The notes under the pieces were generated by a model. That model was not told the origin of the DNA. It saw only the letters and a list, made by a program, of their open reading frames with translations, and ran no database searches. The position numbers and the translations under genes were made by a program. A stretch of DNA of 64,000 bases from an uncultured Tenacibaculum sp. (GTDB lineage Bacteria; Bacteroidota; Bacteroidia; Flavobacteriales; Flavobacteriaceae), in NCBI RefSeq assembly GCF_947498805.1, contig NZ_CANMLT010000006.1:186001-250000 (forward strand). The letters are read 5' to 3'. Of this stretch, positions 6,875 to 16,617 are shown piece after piece (position 1 is the first letter of the stretch; each line of letters opens with the position of its first letter).

Positions 6875-9868
6875 ATGCAAAACAAAGGATTAATTAAATT
6901 ATTTGCTATTCTATTTGGTTTAGTAAGTATTTATCAGTTGTCTTTCACGTTTTTTGCCAACAAGGTTGAAGACAGTGCTAAGGCGTACGCAAAGAAGAAT
7001 GTACCAGATAATGATGGTAGAACATTAGCTAGATTTGAAAAAAGATATTTAGACAGTGTTGCCAACAAAGAGGTAGTTAACTTAGGATTTGCACAATACT
7101 CTTACAACGACATCAGGGAGAAAGAAATGAACCTTGGTCTTGATTTAAAAGGGGGTATTAATGCAATTTTACAGGTTTCTGTAAAAGACATCTTAATAGG
7201 ATTGTCTAACGATTCTCAAAACCCAGTGTTCAAACAAGCATTAGCAAATGCAGATGAAGCACAAAAGGATAGTCAAGAGAATTACTTAGATTTATTCTAC
7301 AGTAAGTTCGAAGAAGCAAGCAAAGGAAGCGTTAAATTAAGTGACCCAAGCATTTTCGGAACAAAAGCTTTACGTGAAAAAATAGACTTCAACAAAACAA
7401 ATGAGCAGGTTAAATCGACTTTACAAGAAGAAATCAATTCTTCTATCAACACTGCTTTTGAAGTATTACGTAGCCGTATTGATAAATTTGGGGTTGTACA
7501 ACCTAACATTCAAAGAATTGGAACTTCTGGTAGAATTCAAGTAGAATTACCAGGAGCAAAAGATATTGATCGTGTAGAGAAATTATTACAAAGTACTGCT
7601 GAATTACAATTCTGGGAAGTATTTACAAATGCTGACATGGTTCCGTTTTTCCAAGTAGCAAACGCGAAATCAATTGAATTATTAAAAGAAGATACTGCTG
7701 AAGACGCTGCAGAAGCAAAAGATTCTACAAAGACAGACAGTATTGACGATTTATTAGGAGAATCTGCTGACTCTACGAAAGTAGCGGAGCAAAAAATGTT
7801 ATTTACATACTTACAACCAAACGTTCAACAAATAAGTTCTGTTGTTGGATATGCAAGAGTTGTAGATACTGCAAAAGTAAACAGCTTATTAGCTAATAAA
7901 AACGTTAGAGCTCTATTACCCAACAACTTACGTTATGTAAAATTCTTATGGGATTATAAGCCTTTTACTCCACAAAGAAACGCTCAAAGCTCAGATGCTG
8001 AACTATTTGAAATGGTTAGCTTATATGCTATCAAATCTAATAGAAAGAACCAACCACCTATTGATGGTGATGTAATTGCAGATGCTAAGCAGGAATACGA
8101 CCAATTAAGCAAGCCTGAGGTTGCAATGACAATGAATAGTGTTGGTACTAAGAAATGGTCAAAACTTACAGGAGAAAACATAGGAAAACATGTTGCTATT
8201 GTTTTAGATGATTACGTTTATACTGCGCCTATTATCAATCAACAATTAGGAAGTAATTCTTCTATTTCTGGTGGTAATATGACAGTAACTGAAGCTCAAG
8301 ACATTGCAACAGTATTAAAAGCAGGTAAGTTACCAGCACCAGCTCGTATAATTCAAGCAGAAGTTGTTGGACCATCTTTAGGACAAGAATCTATTGACGC
8401 AAGTTTATGGTCATTTGCTTTAGCAATTGTTTTAGTATTAGTATGGATGTTCTTATACTACGGTAAAGCAGGTTTATATGCAAATGTAGCTTTAGTGGTG
8501 AACATCTTATTCATTTTCGGAATTTTAGCATCGTTCAACTCGGTATTAACATTACCAGGTATTGCAGGTATTATTTTAACTATTGGTATGTCTGTAGATG
8601 CGAACGTAATTATATTCGAAAGAATTAAAGAAGCATTAAACGGAGGTAAGAGTTTAGGAGAAGCTGTTGACGAAGGATTTAGTATCAAAGGAGCATTATC
8701 TGCAATTATTGATGCAAACATTACTACTTTATTAACAGGGGTTATCTTATATGTATTCGGAACTGGACCAATTAAAGGTTTCGCTTTAACATTAATGATT
8801 GGTATTGCTACTTCATTATTTACAGCAGTATTTATTACCCGTTTGTTTATTGACGGATCTGTAGAAAAAGCAACTGCATTACCATTCAACACCAACTTAT
8901 CTAAAAACTGGTTTAAAAACATTAACATAGAATTCTTAAAGAAGCGTAAATTAGCTTATATCGTTTCTGGTACGTTAATCGTGATCGGTTTAGCTTCTAT
9001 GTTTACCTTAGGATTAAAACAAGGAGTTGACTTTAAAGGAGGTCGTTCTTATGTAGTTCGTTTTGATAAACCAATGAAAGCAAATGAAGTTGCTGCTAAC
9101 TTAAAAGCTTCATTTGGAAACAACGCTCCAGAAGTTAAAACTTTTGGTTCAGACAACCAATTAAAAATTACTACTGCCTTTAAGATTGATGAAGAGGGTA
9201 AACAAGTAGATAACGAAGTACAAACTGCATTATACAACGGATTAAAGCAGTATTTAGGAGATACTTCTTATGAAAACTTTAAACCAGGATTTGAAAAAGC
9301 TGGTAACGGAATCATGAGTTATATGAAAGTAGAACCTACGATTGCTGATGATATTAAAAACGCAGCATTATTAGCCGTTATTGGATCATTAATCGTAGTA
9401 TTCTTATACATCTTATTAAGATTTAGAAAAATGTCTTTCTCTATCGGTGCAGTAGCAGCGGTATTCCACGATGTATTAGTAGTATTAGGAGTATTCTCTT
9501 TACTATACAAAGTGATGCCTTTCGATATGGAAATTGGACAATCATTTATTGCGGCTATCTTAACCGTAGTTGGGTACTCGCTGAATGATACCGTGGTAAT
9601 TTTCGATAGAATTCGTGAGTATGCTGGTAACAGCAAATCATTTAGCGCTGGTTTAGTAGACAAAGCATTAAGCAGCACATTAGGTAGAACAATCAACACC
9701 TCTTTAACAACATTATTAGTAATGTTAGCTATTTTCTTCTTCGGAGGAGATAGTATTAAAGGATTTATGTTCGCATTAATCGTAGGGGTTGCTGTAGGTA
9801 CGTATTCATCTTTATTCGTAGCTACTCCAATCATGTTCGATACTACTAAAAAAGAAGATAAAGAATAA
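6875..9868 (+). CDS. secDF: Protein translocase SecDF (fused SecD and SecF)
   Basis: A 997-aa inner-membrane protein combining SecD and SecF, the RND-type proton-driven unit that helps pull proteins across the membrane after SecA. A first TM helix near residues 7-28 is followed by the SecD signature GLDLKGG (about 88-94), a large periplasmic part with an Asp/Lys-rich insert around 265-310, and six TM helices (about 505-670). The SecF half begins near 690 with its own GVDFKGG signature and six more TM segments. The fusion is known in Bacteroidota and some Firmicutes. A terminator follows. Confidence 0.97.
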   Translation: MQNKGLIKLFAILFGLVSIYQLSFTFFANKVEDSAKAYAKKNVPDNDGRTLARFEKRYLDSVANKEVVNLGFAQYSYNDIREKEMNLGLDLKGGINAILQVSVKDILIGLSNDSQNPVFKQALANADEAQKDSQENYLDLFYSKFEEASKGSVKLSDPSIFGTKALREKIDFNKTNEQVKSTLQEEINSSINTAFEVLRSRIDKFGVVQPNIQRIGTSGRIQVELPGAKDIDRVEKLLQSTAELQFWEVFTNADMVPFFQVANAKSIELLKEDTAEDAAEAKDSTKTDSIDDLLGESADSTKVAEQKMLFTYLQPNVQQISSVVGYARVVDTAKVNSLLANKNVRALLPNNLRYVKFLWDYKPFTPQRNAQSSDAELFEMVSLYAIKSNRKNQPPIDGDVIADAKQEYDQLSKPEVAMTMNSVGTKKWSKLTGENIGKHVAIVLDDYVYTAPIINQQLGSNSSISGGNMTVTEAQDIATVLKAGKLPAPARIIQAEVVGPSLGQESIDASLWSFALAIVLVLVWMFLYYGKAGLYANVALVVNILFIFGILASFNSVLTLPGIAGIILTIGMSVDANVIIFERIKEALNGGKSLGEAVDEGFSIKGALSAIIDANITTLLTGVILYVFGTGPIKGFALTLMIGIATSLFTAVFITRLFIDGSVEKATALPFNTNLSKNWFKNINIEFLKKRKLAYIVSGTLIVIGLASMFTLGLKQGVDFKGGRSYVVRFDKPMKANEVAANLKASFGNNAPEVKTFGSDNQLKITTAFKIDEEGKQVDNEVQTALYNGLKQYLGDTSYENFKPGFEKAGNGIMSYMKVEPTIADDIKNAALLAVIGSLIVVFLYILLRFRKMSFSIGAVAAVFHDVLVVLGVFSLLYKVMPFDMEIGQSFIAAILTVVGYSLNDTVVIFDRIREYAGNSKSFSAGLVDKALSSTLGRTINTSLTTLLVMLAIFFFGGDSIKGFMFALIVGVAVGTYSSLFVATPIMFDTTKKEDKE

Positions 9869-9890
9869 ACTTTATATACAAGTGTTTAAG

Positions 9891-9921
9891 CCGTTTTGAA
9901 TATAATTCAAAACGGTTTTTT
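9891..9921 (+). terminator. Rho-independent terminator of secDF
   Basis: CCGTTTTGAA pairs with TTCAAAACGG around a 5-nt loop, followed by TTTTTT. It ends about 20 bp before the -7 box of the next gene. Confidence 0.85.
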
Positions 9922-9939
9922 CATTTCATAACAACAAGT

Positions 9940-9947
9940 TATCTTTG
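9940..9947 (+). promoter_or_regulatory. -7 element (TATCTTTG) of the HPRT-adenylate kinase gene
   Basis: TATCTTTG fits TAnnTTTG. It lies 15 nt before the ATG, which leaves a very short leader and supports the ATG at 9963 over the TTG at 9945 that lies inside this box. Confidence 0.6.
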
Positions 9948-9962
9948 CAATTTGAAAATCAG

Positions 9963-11081
9963 ATGAAAATTACAAAACTCCACGACTTATACTTTAAAGA
10001 ATTCCTTTCTGAAAGTGAAATCTCTACCATAGTAACATCCCTAGCGCAACAAGTTCAAAACGATTTACCTAAAGATGAAATACCATTTTTTGTAGGTATT
10101 TTAAATGGTTGTTTTGTGTTTGCTGCAGACTTTTTACGTGCGTATAAAGGAAAATGTGAAATGAGTTTTGTAAAGTTAGCTTCTTATGAAGGAACTAGTT
10201 CTTCTGACAAAGTAAAGAAACTAATTGGTATTAATGAAGATTTAACAGGACGTACCGTAATCATCTTAGAAGACATTATTGATACGGGCACTACACTGCA
10301 AGAAATCTACGAAATTTTTAAAAGCCAAAACGTAAAAGAACTTAAAATAGTGAGTTTGTTCTTTAAACCAGATGTGTACAAAAAAGAACTTAACATTAAC
10401 TATGTTGGAAAGAGTATTGAAGACAAGTTTATTGTTGGTTATGGTTTAGACTATGACGGTTACGGAAGAAATTTACCCGCTATTTATCAATTAACATCAC
10501 AACCCAAAATGAAGAACATTGTATTATTTGGCCCTCCAGGTGCTGGAAAAGGAACCCAAGCTGAAATTTTAAAAGACAAGTACAATTTAGTACATATTTC
10601 AACTGGAGATGTATTCCGTTATAATATAAAAAATGAAACTGAATTAGGTCTTTTAGCAAAAACCTACATCGATGCTGGTGATTTAGTACCAGACGAAGTA
10701 ACGATTAACATGTTAAAAGCAGAAGTAAATAAAAATGATGGTGTAGCCGGATTTATCTTTGACGGTTTCCCTCGTACTGAATCTCAGGCGGAAGCTTTAG
10801 ATAATTTCTTAGCTGAAAAAGGAGAGCGTATTAATGGAATGGTAGCTTTAGAAGTACCAGAAGATTTATTAGTATCTCGTATTTTAGAAAGAGGAAAAAC
10901 TAGTGGTCGTTCTGACGATACTGATGAAGAGAAAATCAGAAATCGTTTTAACGAATACAATACAAAAACAGCAATATTAAAAGATTTCTATCTAGCTCAA
11001 AACAACTATTTCGGAGTTGACGGAGTTGGTAGTATTGAAGATATTACAAATCGTTTATCAGACGTATTTGATAAATTATAA
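9963..11081 (+). CDS. Hypoxanthine phosphoribosyltransferase-adenylate kinase fusion
   Basis: 372 aa from the ATG at 9963; the upstream TTG at 9945 overlaps the promoter. Residues 1-182 are a purine phosphoribosyltransferase with the PRPP loop EDIIDTGTTL. Residues 183-372 are a complete adenylate kinase with P-loop GPPGAGKGTQ, the FDGFPRT segment and GRSDDTDEEKIRNRF, with the short lid of bacterial short-form enzymes. Met183 of the kinase (10509) would by itself start a normal 190-aa Adk. The two activities are purine salvage (hypoxanthine/guanine to IMP/GMP) and AMP phosphorylation. I believe this fusion recurs in related flavobacteria but could not check. No frameshift is present at the junction. 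Confidence 0.93.
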   Translation: MKITKLHDLYFKEFLSESEISTIVTSLAQQVQNDLPKDEIPFFVGILNGCFVFAADFLRAYKGKCEMSFVKLASYEGTSSSDKVKKLIGINEDLTGRTVIILEDIIDTGTTLQEIYEIFKSQNVKELKIVSLFFKPDVYKKELNINYVGKSIEDKFIVGYGLDYDGYGRNLPAIYQLTSQPKMKNIVLFGPPGAGKGTQAEILKDKYNLVHISTGDVFRYNIKNETELGLLAKTYIDAGDLVPDEVTINMLKAEVNKNDGVAGFIFDGFPRTESQAEALDNFLAEKGERINGMVALEVPEDLLVSRILERGKTSGRSDDTDEEKIRNRFNEYNTKTAILKDFYLAQNNYFGVDGVGSIEDITNRLSDVFDKL

Positions 11082-11087
11082 ACTATA

Positions 11088-11115
11088 AATTCCTGCTAAA
11101 ATGCGGGAGTTTTTT
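11088..11115 (+). terminator. Rho-independent terminator
   Basis: AATTCCTGC pairs with GCGGGAGTT (two G-U pairs) around TAAAAT, followed by a T run. It separates the purine fusion gene from obg. Confidence 0.7.
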
Positions 11116-11158
11116 ACGATAACAATTAAGCTCACATTGTGAGATAAATTAAAAGAAA

Positions 11159-12148
11159 ATGACTGAAGGAAATTTTGTCGATTATATTAAAATCCATGCG
11201 GCTTCTGGTAAAGGAGGTAGAGGTTCTGCTCACTTACACCGTGAAAAATTTGTAGCAAAAGGAGGTCCTGATGGTGGAGATGGAGGTCGTGGAGGACATG
11301 TAGTAATACGTGGAGATAAAAGTATGTGGACACTTTTCCATTTAAAATTTAAACGTCATTTTAAAGCAGAACATGGTGGTGATGGTGGATCTAGTAGAAG
11401 TACTGGTAGTGATGGTGCAGATATTGTAATTCCAGTACCACTAGGAACTATTTTTAGAGATGCTGATACCGATGAAATTCTTTTTGAAGTAACAGAACAT
11501 GACGAAGATATTATTTTATTAGAAGGAGGTAAAGGAGGTAAAGGAAACTGGCACTTCAAATCTCCTACCAATCAAACACCTCGTTATGCGCAACCTGGAA
11601 TTGAAGGTCAAGAAGGGTGGTATCGTATTGAGTTAAAAATCCTAGCAGATGTTGGTTTAGTTGGATTTCCTAATGCTGGGAAATCTACTTTATTATCGGT
11701 TTTAACCGCTGCAAAACCTAAAATTGCTGATTATGCTTTTACAACCCTAAAACCTAATTTAGGAATTGTTGAATACCGTAATCATCAAAGTTTTGTAATG
11801 GCTGATATCCCTGGAATTATTGAGGGAGCTTCTGAAGGAAAAGGATTAGGACATTACTTTTTACGTCATATTGAACGTAATTCGTTATTGTTATTCTTAG
11901 TTCCAGCAGACAGTGATAATATTAAAAAGGAATATGAAATCTTATTAAACGAACTTCGTAAACACAATCCTGAATTGCTAGACAAAGATCGTTTATTGGC
12001 CATTTCTAAATCAGATATGTTAGATGATGAATTAAAAGAAGAAATTAAACAAGATTTACCTGAAGGTGTCCAAGCCTTATTTATCTCTTCTGTAGCCCAA
12101 CAAGGACTTATGGAATTAAAGGATAAATTATGGACGATGTTGAATTAA
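11159..12148 (+). CDS. obgE: Obg-family GTPase (CgtA)
   Basis: 329 aa. The N-terminal Obg fold (about 1-160) has many Gly-rich turns such as [13 protein letters not shown]. The G domain follows, with G1 GFPNAGKST near residue 168, DIPG as G3, and SKSD as the NKxD-type G4. The variable C-terminal OCT domain of longer Obg proteins is absent, as is usual in Bacteroidota. Acts in 50S ribosome assembly and stress control. Single gene between terminators. Confidence 0.95.
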   Translation: MTEGNFVDYIKIHAASGKGGRGSAHLHREKFVAKGGPDGGDGGRGGHVVIRGDKSMWTLFHLKFKRHFKAEHGGDGGSSRSTGSDGADIVIPVPLGTIFRDADTDEILFEVTEHDEDIILLEGGKGGKGNWHFKSPTNQTPRYAQPGIEGQEGWYRIELKILADVGLVGFPNAGKSTLLSVLTAAKPKIADYAFTTLKPNLGIVEYRNHQSFVMADIPGIIEGASEGKGLGHYFLRHIERNSLLLFLVPADSDNIKKEYEILLNELRKHNPELLDKDRLLAISKSDMLDDELKEEIKQDLPEGVQALFISSVAQQGLMELKDKLWTMLN

Positions 12149-12169
12149 TTTCATCTCTTCAAAATATTT

Positions 12170-12201
12170 AAAAAAGCAATCTCATTTGAGGTTGCTTTTT
12201 T
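12170..12201 (+). terminator. Rho-independent terminator of obg
   Basis: AAAAAAGCAATCTCA pairs with TGAGGTTGCTTTTTT (one G-U pair), a long stem with a T-rich end, 21 bp after the stop codon. Confidence 0.85.
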
Positions 12202-12258
12202 AGTTTTAAAACTAATTTAATTGCCGTATTTTTATCCCAAAAGAGCATTTGTTAAATT

Positions 12259-12678
12259 ATGAAAGAGAAAAATTACCCAGGTGTATTCTTACGCGCAAAA
12301 GCTGCAATTATTGATTCGATAATTATTATCCTTTTACTTCTTTTAGTAACCGATATATTTTCAAATTTTGAAAATGTTCCTGATACTGCTAAAATTATTG
12401 CCTTCGTACTAATTTTTGGATTATACGACCCTATAATGGTTTCCATTTTTGGGTCAACAGTCGGACATCGATTTAACAACTTAAAAGTTCAAAAACTGAC
12501 AAATGGTAAAAAAATAAACTTTTTACAAGCTATTATTCGTTTTATCGTAAAAGCTTTACTTGGTTGGTTATCCTTTATAACCGTTTCTTCAAATGAAAAC
12601 AAACAAGCCATTCATGATGGCATCGTTCAATCTGTAGTTGTTTTTGATGACATTGACTCTTATGATTACAACCTTTAA
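12259..12678 (+). CDS. RDD-family membrane protein
   Basis: 139 aa. It starts PGVFLRAKAAIIDSII, which is the RDD signature region (basic residue and Asp at the first TM helix), and has three predicted TM segments (about 14-36, 44-66, 88-108). The loop GHRFNNLKVQ is typical. RDD proteins are small transporters or membrane adaptors of mostly unknown substrate. It lies alone. Confidence 0.8.
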   Translation: MKEKNYPGVFLRAKAAIIDSIIIILLLLLVTDIFSNFENVPDTAKIIAFVLIFGLYDPIMVSIFGSTVGHRFNNLKVQKLTNGKKINFLQAIIRFIVKALLGWLSFITVSSNENKQAIHDGIVQSVVVFDDIDSYDYNL

Positions 12679-13041
12679 AACTAACTTCTATCTTTTGACA
12701 CATGTATTTTCCAAAAACACCCTAGTTTTTACAGGTCTCTTTAATCAGTAAAACCTTCTTTGTTAACTACTAGGATATTCTTTGACCGCTTCTACTTTCT
12801 AAGTGCTTTTTCTACATTCCATGACTATATGGAACATACTCCATTTAGATGTTCTTCTTCTTTCTTAAAGCATCAACTCAACTCTAATTTATAAAGCCTT
12901 TCTTTATATAAAGAAGGTTTTTGACTTTTTACATTGGTAAATTGTAAATGCTTTATGTAAAATTTGGCTATTGAATTAATTCCATATTTAAAATGGCTTT
13001 TAATTATGTCTTATCAAAGAATTAGTTGCAACAGTTTTAAA
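12679..13041. other. 363-bp intergenic stretch with one hairpin
   Basis: No ORF or tRNA was seen. At 12893-12922 AAGCCTTTCTTTATATAAAGAAGGTTT forms a hairpin with a T-rich 3' side on the plus strand, a plausible late terminator for the RDD transcript. It may also end transcription of the minus-strand RiPP operon, whose last stop is at 13042. A TATCTTTTG at 12689 is one base longer than a proper -7 box. Confidence 0.4.
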
Positions 13042-14340
13042 CTACCTACTCAAAACTTTTCTAAATTGATTAAAAAAGCGTTCTATCAAACGTAAATCTT
13101 CAGTAATTATTTCAGCTGTTCCACGCATTTCATGCTTAAACTCAATCTCTTTATCATAAGACGTGACTAATTTTTCAGGAAGTAATACATCTATAGTATA
13201 AAATCCTTCTTTATCGGAAACTACGGAAATATTATTAACTATTCCTTTTAGAACTCCAAATTCATAATCTGGGTAATTTTCTAATTTTACGTTTACTCGT
13301 TGCCCTATTGCTATTTTTCCCGAATTTAAAGATGGTGTTTTTAGTTTAGCAATATAAGCTGAATGTTTAGAAGGAATAACAGTAAAAACAAGATCTCCTT
13401 GTGTTACGGTTTGATTTTCATTCCAATAATTTAAAAAAGAAACAGTTCCACTTATTTTAGAGATAAATGCATATTTTAATTCCCAATCTTTAATAGTTTT
13501 CTTTAGTAAATTAAAAGATTGAATCGTATTTTTTAGTAAAGTCATTTCTTCACGAATACGTATAATTTCATTCCCTTTAGAAGTTTTCGTACTATTGGCA
13601 ATTGCTTCACGCAATTGAGAAATTGAAGAATTCATGTTCTGGTAATTGCGTTCTGCTTGTAAAAACCCTAATTGTTGAGCTTCGTAATCTTTTGCGGAAA
13701 TTACACCTTTTTCAAATAATGATTTACTCCTTTCTAAGCCTTTATTTTTAAATCCTAATTCGGTTTTGTTTATTTGCTTTTGAGATTTTAGATTTTGTAA
13801 CCTTCTTTTTAATTCAGATGCAATTATATTATTAGCAATAGCTTCATTTGAATAAGGCTGTAACTGTTTATTTAAAATGTATTGTATATAATTATTCTCA
13901 AAATTAGCGTAAGCATTTTCAATATCTCCAAGAAATAAAAGAGGTATTCTTTCAAAAGGAAAAGAAAAACTGTCCTTTTTTAAGATAATAGTATCTATTA
14001 CAGATTTTAGATACAAAACATCTTCATAATTAGCTGTATTTTCGACAAAGGCAATAGGGGTACCTTCACTAATTTCTTGAGTGTCTTTTACCAAAATCGT
14101 ATCTATCTTTCCTGTAACTTTAGCAAACGCTTTTTGAGGAGGGATTTTAGTAGTTATAAGTGCTTCTGAAGTAATAATATCCGGATACTTTATGAGCCAA
14201 GATAAAAGTAATAGCATTAGAACTAATACTAAAAATAAAGAGTTTCCCCAACGTATCATCCAATGGGGTACTTTCGTAAGTATTTCTTGTACTTCTTCGC
14301 TCCTCAGCTCTATATTATCTAAATGATTATTTTGTGGCAT
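13042..14340 (-). CDS. HlyD-family periplasmic adaptor of the peptide exporter
   Basis: 432 aa. One TM helix near residues 30-50 is followed by a lipoyl-type half motif (about 65-110), a long alpha-helical hairpin (about 150-290) and a barrel domain with the second lipoyl half (GTVSFLNYWNENQTVTQGD). This is the membrane-fusion partner that links an ABC exporter to an outer-membrane channel. It starts one base after the C39 transporter stop, so it is the last gene of the RiPP operon. No TolC homologue is nearby; a shared one is presumably used. Confidence 0.9.
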   Translation of the reverse strand: MPQNNHLDNIELRSEEVQEILTKVPHWMIRWGNSLFLVLVLMLLLLSWLIKYPDIITSEALITTKIPPQKAFAKVTGKIDTILVKDTQEISEGTPIAFVENTANYEDVLYLKSVIDTIILKKDSFSFPFERIPLLFLGDIENAYANFENNYIQYILNKQLQPYSNEAIANNIIASELKRRLQNLKSQKQINKTELGFKNKGLERSKSLFEKGVISAKDYEAQQLGFLQAERNYQNMNSSISQLREAIANSTKTSKGNEIIRIREEMTLLKNTIQSFNLLKKTIKDWELKYAFISKISGTVSFLNYWNENQTVTQGDLVFTVIPSKHSAYIAKLKTPSLNSGKIAIGQRVNVKLENYPDYEFGVLKGIVNNISVVSDKEGFYTIDVLLPEKLVTSYDKEIEFKHEMRGTAEIITEDLRLIERFFNQFRKVLSR

Positions 14341-14341
14341 T

Positions 14342-16534
14342 TTATTTTCCTAATTCTAATTGATTTTTCACCAAGTGATAGTAGTTTCCTTTTTTCTGAA
14401 TTAAAGTATTGTGATTTCCAACTTCGACAATTTTCCCCTTATCCAAGACAACAATTTGATGTGCATTTTTTACAGTACTTAATCTATGTGCAATAACAAC
14501 CACCGTTTTGTTTTCAAAAAAAGTATTGAGTTTTTTCATAATCACTTTTTCATTATTGGCATCTAATGCACTTGTAGCTTCATCAAAAAACAAAAAGCTT
14601 GGGTTTTTATAAACTGCTCTTGCAATCAATAGACGTTGTTTTTGTCCAGTACTAAGACCAACACCTTCCATACCAATTTTTGTGTTATAAGAAAGCGGTA
14701 AAGACTCTATAAATTCTTTTATATTTGCTACATCAACAGCATGCCCAAGTTTCTTTTTATCCACATAATCTTCGCCAACCGCAATATTATTAGCAATGGT
14801 ATCATTAAAAATATAGCCTTCTTGCATCACAACTCCAGATTGATGTCTCCATGTTTTTTGTGATACATTTTGCAAATCGTGACTACCTATTTTTATTTGC
14901 CCACTATTAGGATCATAGAACTTTAAGAGCAATTTCATCAAGGTAGTTTTACCACTTCCACTCACTCCAACTATTGCTGTTACTTTTTTTGCAGAAATGG
15001 TTAAATCTAAATCCTGTAATACCATTTGGCTAGATCCATTATATCGAAATGACACTTTAGATAATTCTAAATCCACATTCAAAGGAATATCTGTGATTTT
15101 CTCACTATTCTGCTGTTCTTCATCTTCTTTATTGTGAATCTCAGATAAACGATCTAATGAGATTTTAGCATCTTGAACTTCTCTAATAAAGTCAATGAGT
15201 TGTGCTATAGGTGAGTTTAATTGCCCAACGATATAACTAATAGATAACATCATACCTAAAGTAATATCTCCGTCAATAACCAATTTCGCAGATAGTACAG
15301 TAATTAAAATATTCTTGAGCTCATTAATAAACCCAGAACCTACACTCTGGTATTGCTCTAATGCCAAAGTTTCAATAGAGACCTTAAACAAACGTGCCTG
15401 CACAAACTCCCAAGACCAACGCTTTCTTTTTTCTGCATTGTGCAATTTTATTTCTTGCATACCATTAATAAGCTCAATCACTTTACTTTGCTCTTGACTC
15501 ACTTCAGAAAAAAGCTTATGATCTAAATCTCTTCGTTTTTTAAGGAAAATAACAACCCATAAAAAATATAAAAAGCTACCTGTTAAGAATATCCCAAACA
15601 ACAATAAGTTGTAATACGCTAGTACAAAACTAAACACCAATAAATTCATCATCGAAAACAACACGTTTAATGATGACGTAGTTAGCATCTGTTCTATACG
15701 TTTATGATCATTAATTCGTTGTAGTATATCTCCAGTCATGCGAGTATCAAAAAAAGCAATAGGTAAATTCATCAGTTTTATAAAAAAATCTGAAACCAAG
15801 GATATATTAATCCTTGTGCTAAGGTGCAATAATATCCAACTTCTTATAATCTCAATGGCTGTTCTACCAATGAATAGTGCTAATTGGGCAAATAGAACTA
15901 AATATATAAAATGTATATCTTGGTTTTTAACACCAATATCGACAATACTTTCGGTTAAAAATGGAAAGATAAGTTGTAGTAAACTCGCCGTAATTAACCC
16001 AATAACTAATTGCCATAAGAACCGCTTGTATTTAAATAGGTATTTAGATAAAAAATTAAAACCGAATCCTTGATTATCTTTTTCAATATCTGAATTGTAG
16101 AATTTTGGAGTTGGCTCTAATAATAACGCTATACCTTCCTCTGTTTCCTCAGTTGCATTATTACCGATCCAGTGCTTTAAGAGTTCTTCTTTCTTGTATT
16201 TAAGTAATCCATGGGCTGGGTCAGAAATACAAAAAGTATCCTTTCTAATTTTATAGAGAACTACATAATGTTTACTATTCCAATGAAGGATGCAAGGTAA
16301 AGGAGCTTGTAATAAGTCTCGCATGTTAATTTTTACTCCTAAACTTCTTAAACCTATGTTTTCTGAAGCATTGCTTAAACCTAATAAACTACTTCCTTCT
16401 CTTGTAGTTTCACTTAATTTACGAAGGTATTGTATAGAAATTGTTTTTCCATAATGCTTAGCAATTATTTTAAGACAGGTCGAGCCGCAATCTTTCAGAT
16501 CGGGTTGTTTGTAATGAGGAAATGATTTAATCAT
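14342..16534 (-). CDS. C39 peptidase-containing ABC transporter (bacteriocin-type exporter)
   Basis: 730 aa with three parts. Residues 1-140 are a C39 cysteine peptidase: Cys16 in KDCGSTC, His89 in SKHYVVLY and Asp105 in SDPAHG form the catalytic set. About 165-450 is a six-helix ABC membrane domain. About 490-725 is the ATPase with Walker A GVSGSGKTT, signature LSTGQ and Walker B FLFFDEATSALD. Such transporters cut leader peptides after a double glycine while exporting the core. The 55-aa precursor at 18933-19100 in the same operon has exactly such a GG site. An 83-bp gap separates it from the SPASM gene. Confidence 0.96.
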   Translation of the reverse strand: MIKSFPHYKQPDLKDCGSTCLKIIAKHYGKTISIQYLRKLSETTREGSSLLGLSNASENIGLRSLGVKINMRDLLQAPLPCILHWNSKHYVVLYKIRKDTFCISDPAHGLLKYKKEELLKHWIGNNATEETEEGIALLLEPTPKFYNSDIEKDNQGFGFNFLSKYLFKYKRFLWQLVIGLITASLLQLIFPFLTESIVDIGVKNQDIHFIYLVLFAQLALFIGRTAIEIIRSWILLHLSTRINISLVSDFFIKLMNLPIAFFDTRMTGDILQRINDHKRIEQMLTTSSLNVLFSMMNLLVFSFVLAYYNLLLFGIFLTGSFLYFLWVVIFLKKRRDLDHKLFSEVSQEQSKVIELINGMQEIKLHNAEKRKRWSWEFVQARLFKVSIETLALEQYQSVGSGFINELKNILITVLSAKLVIDGDITLGMMLSISYIVGQLNSPIAQLIDFIREVQDAKISLDRLSEIHNKEDEEQQNSEKITDIPLNVDLELSKVSFRYNGSSQMVLQDLDLTISAKKVTAIVGVSGSGKTTLMKLLLKFYDPNSGQIKIGSHDLQNVSQKTWRHQSGVVMQEGYIFNDTIANNIAVGEDYVDKKKLGHAVDVANIKEFIESLPLSYNTKIGMEGVGLSTGQKQRLLIARAVYKNPSFLFFDEATSALDANNEKVIMKKLNTFFENKTVVVIAHRLSTVKNAHQIVVLDKGKIVEVGNHNTLIQKKGNYYHLVKNQLELGK

Positions 16535-16617
16535 TCTTTTTTATCAAATCGTTGATTATGAAGTATTTAAATATCTTTTTCTTTAAACTTATTATTGAAT
16601 TATAGATTAGTAAAAAA

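Noticed and set aside
9319..9834. A 171-codon minus-strand frame (and 8458-8928) within secDF
   Set aside because: Shadow of the SecF half; hydrophobic composition follows from the opposite codons of TM helices.
12689..12922. Possible plus-strand small RNA ending at the 12893-12922 hairpin
   Set aside because: The only upstream box, TATCTTTTG, has the wrong spacing inside the motif and no -33 partner.
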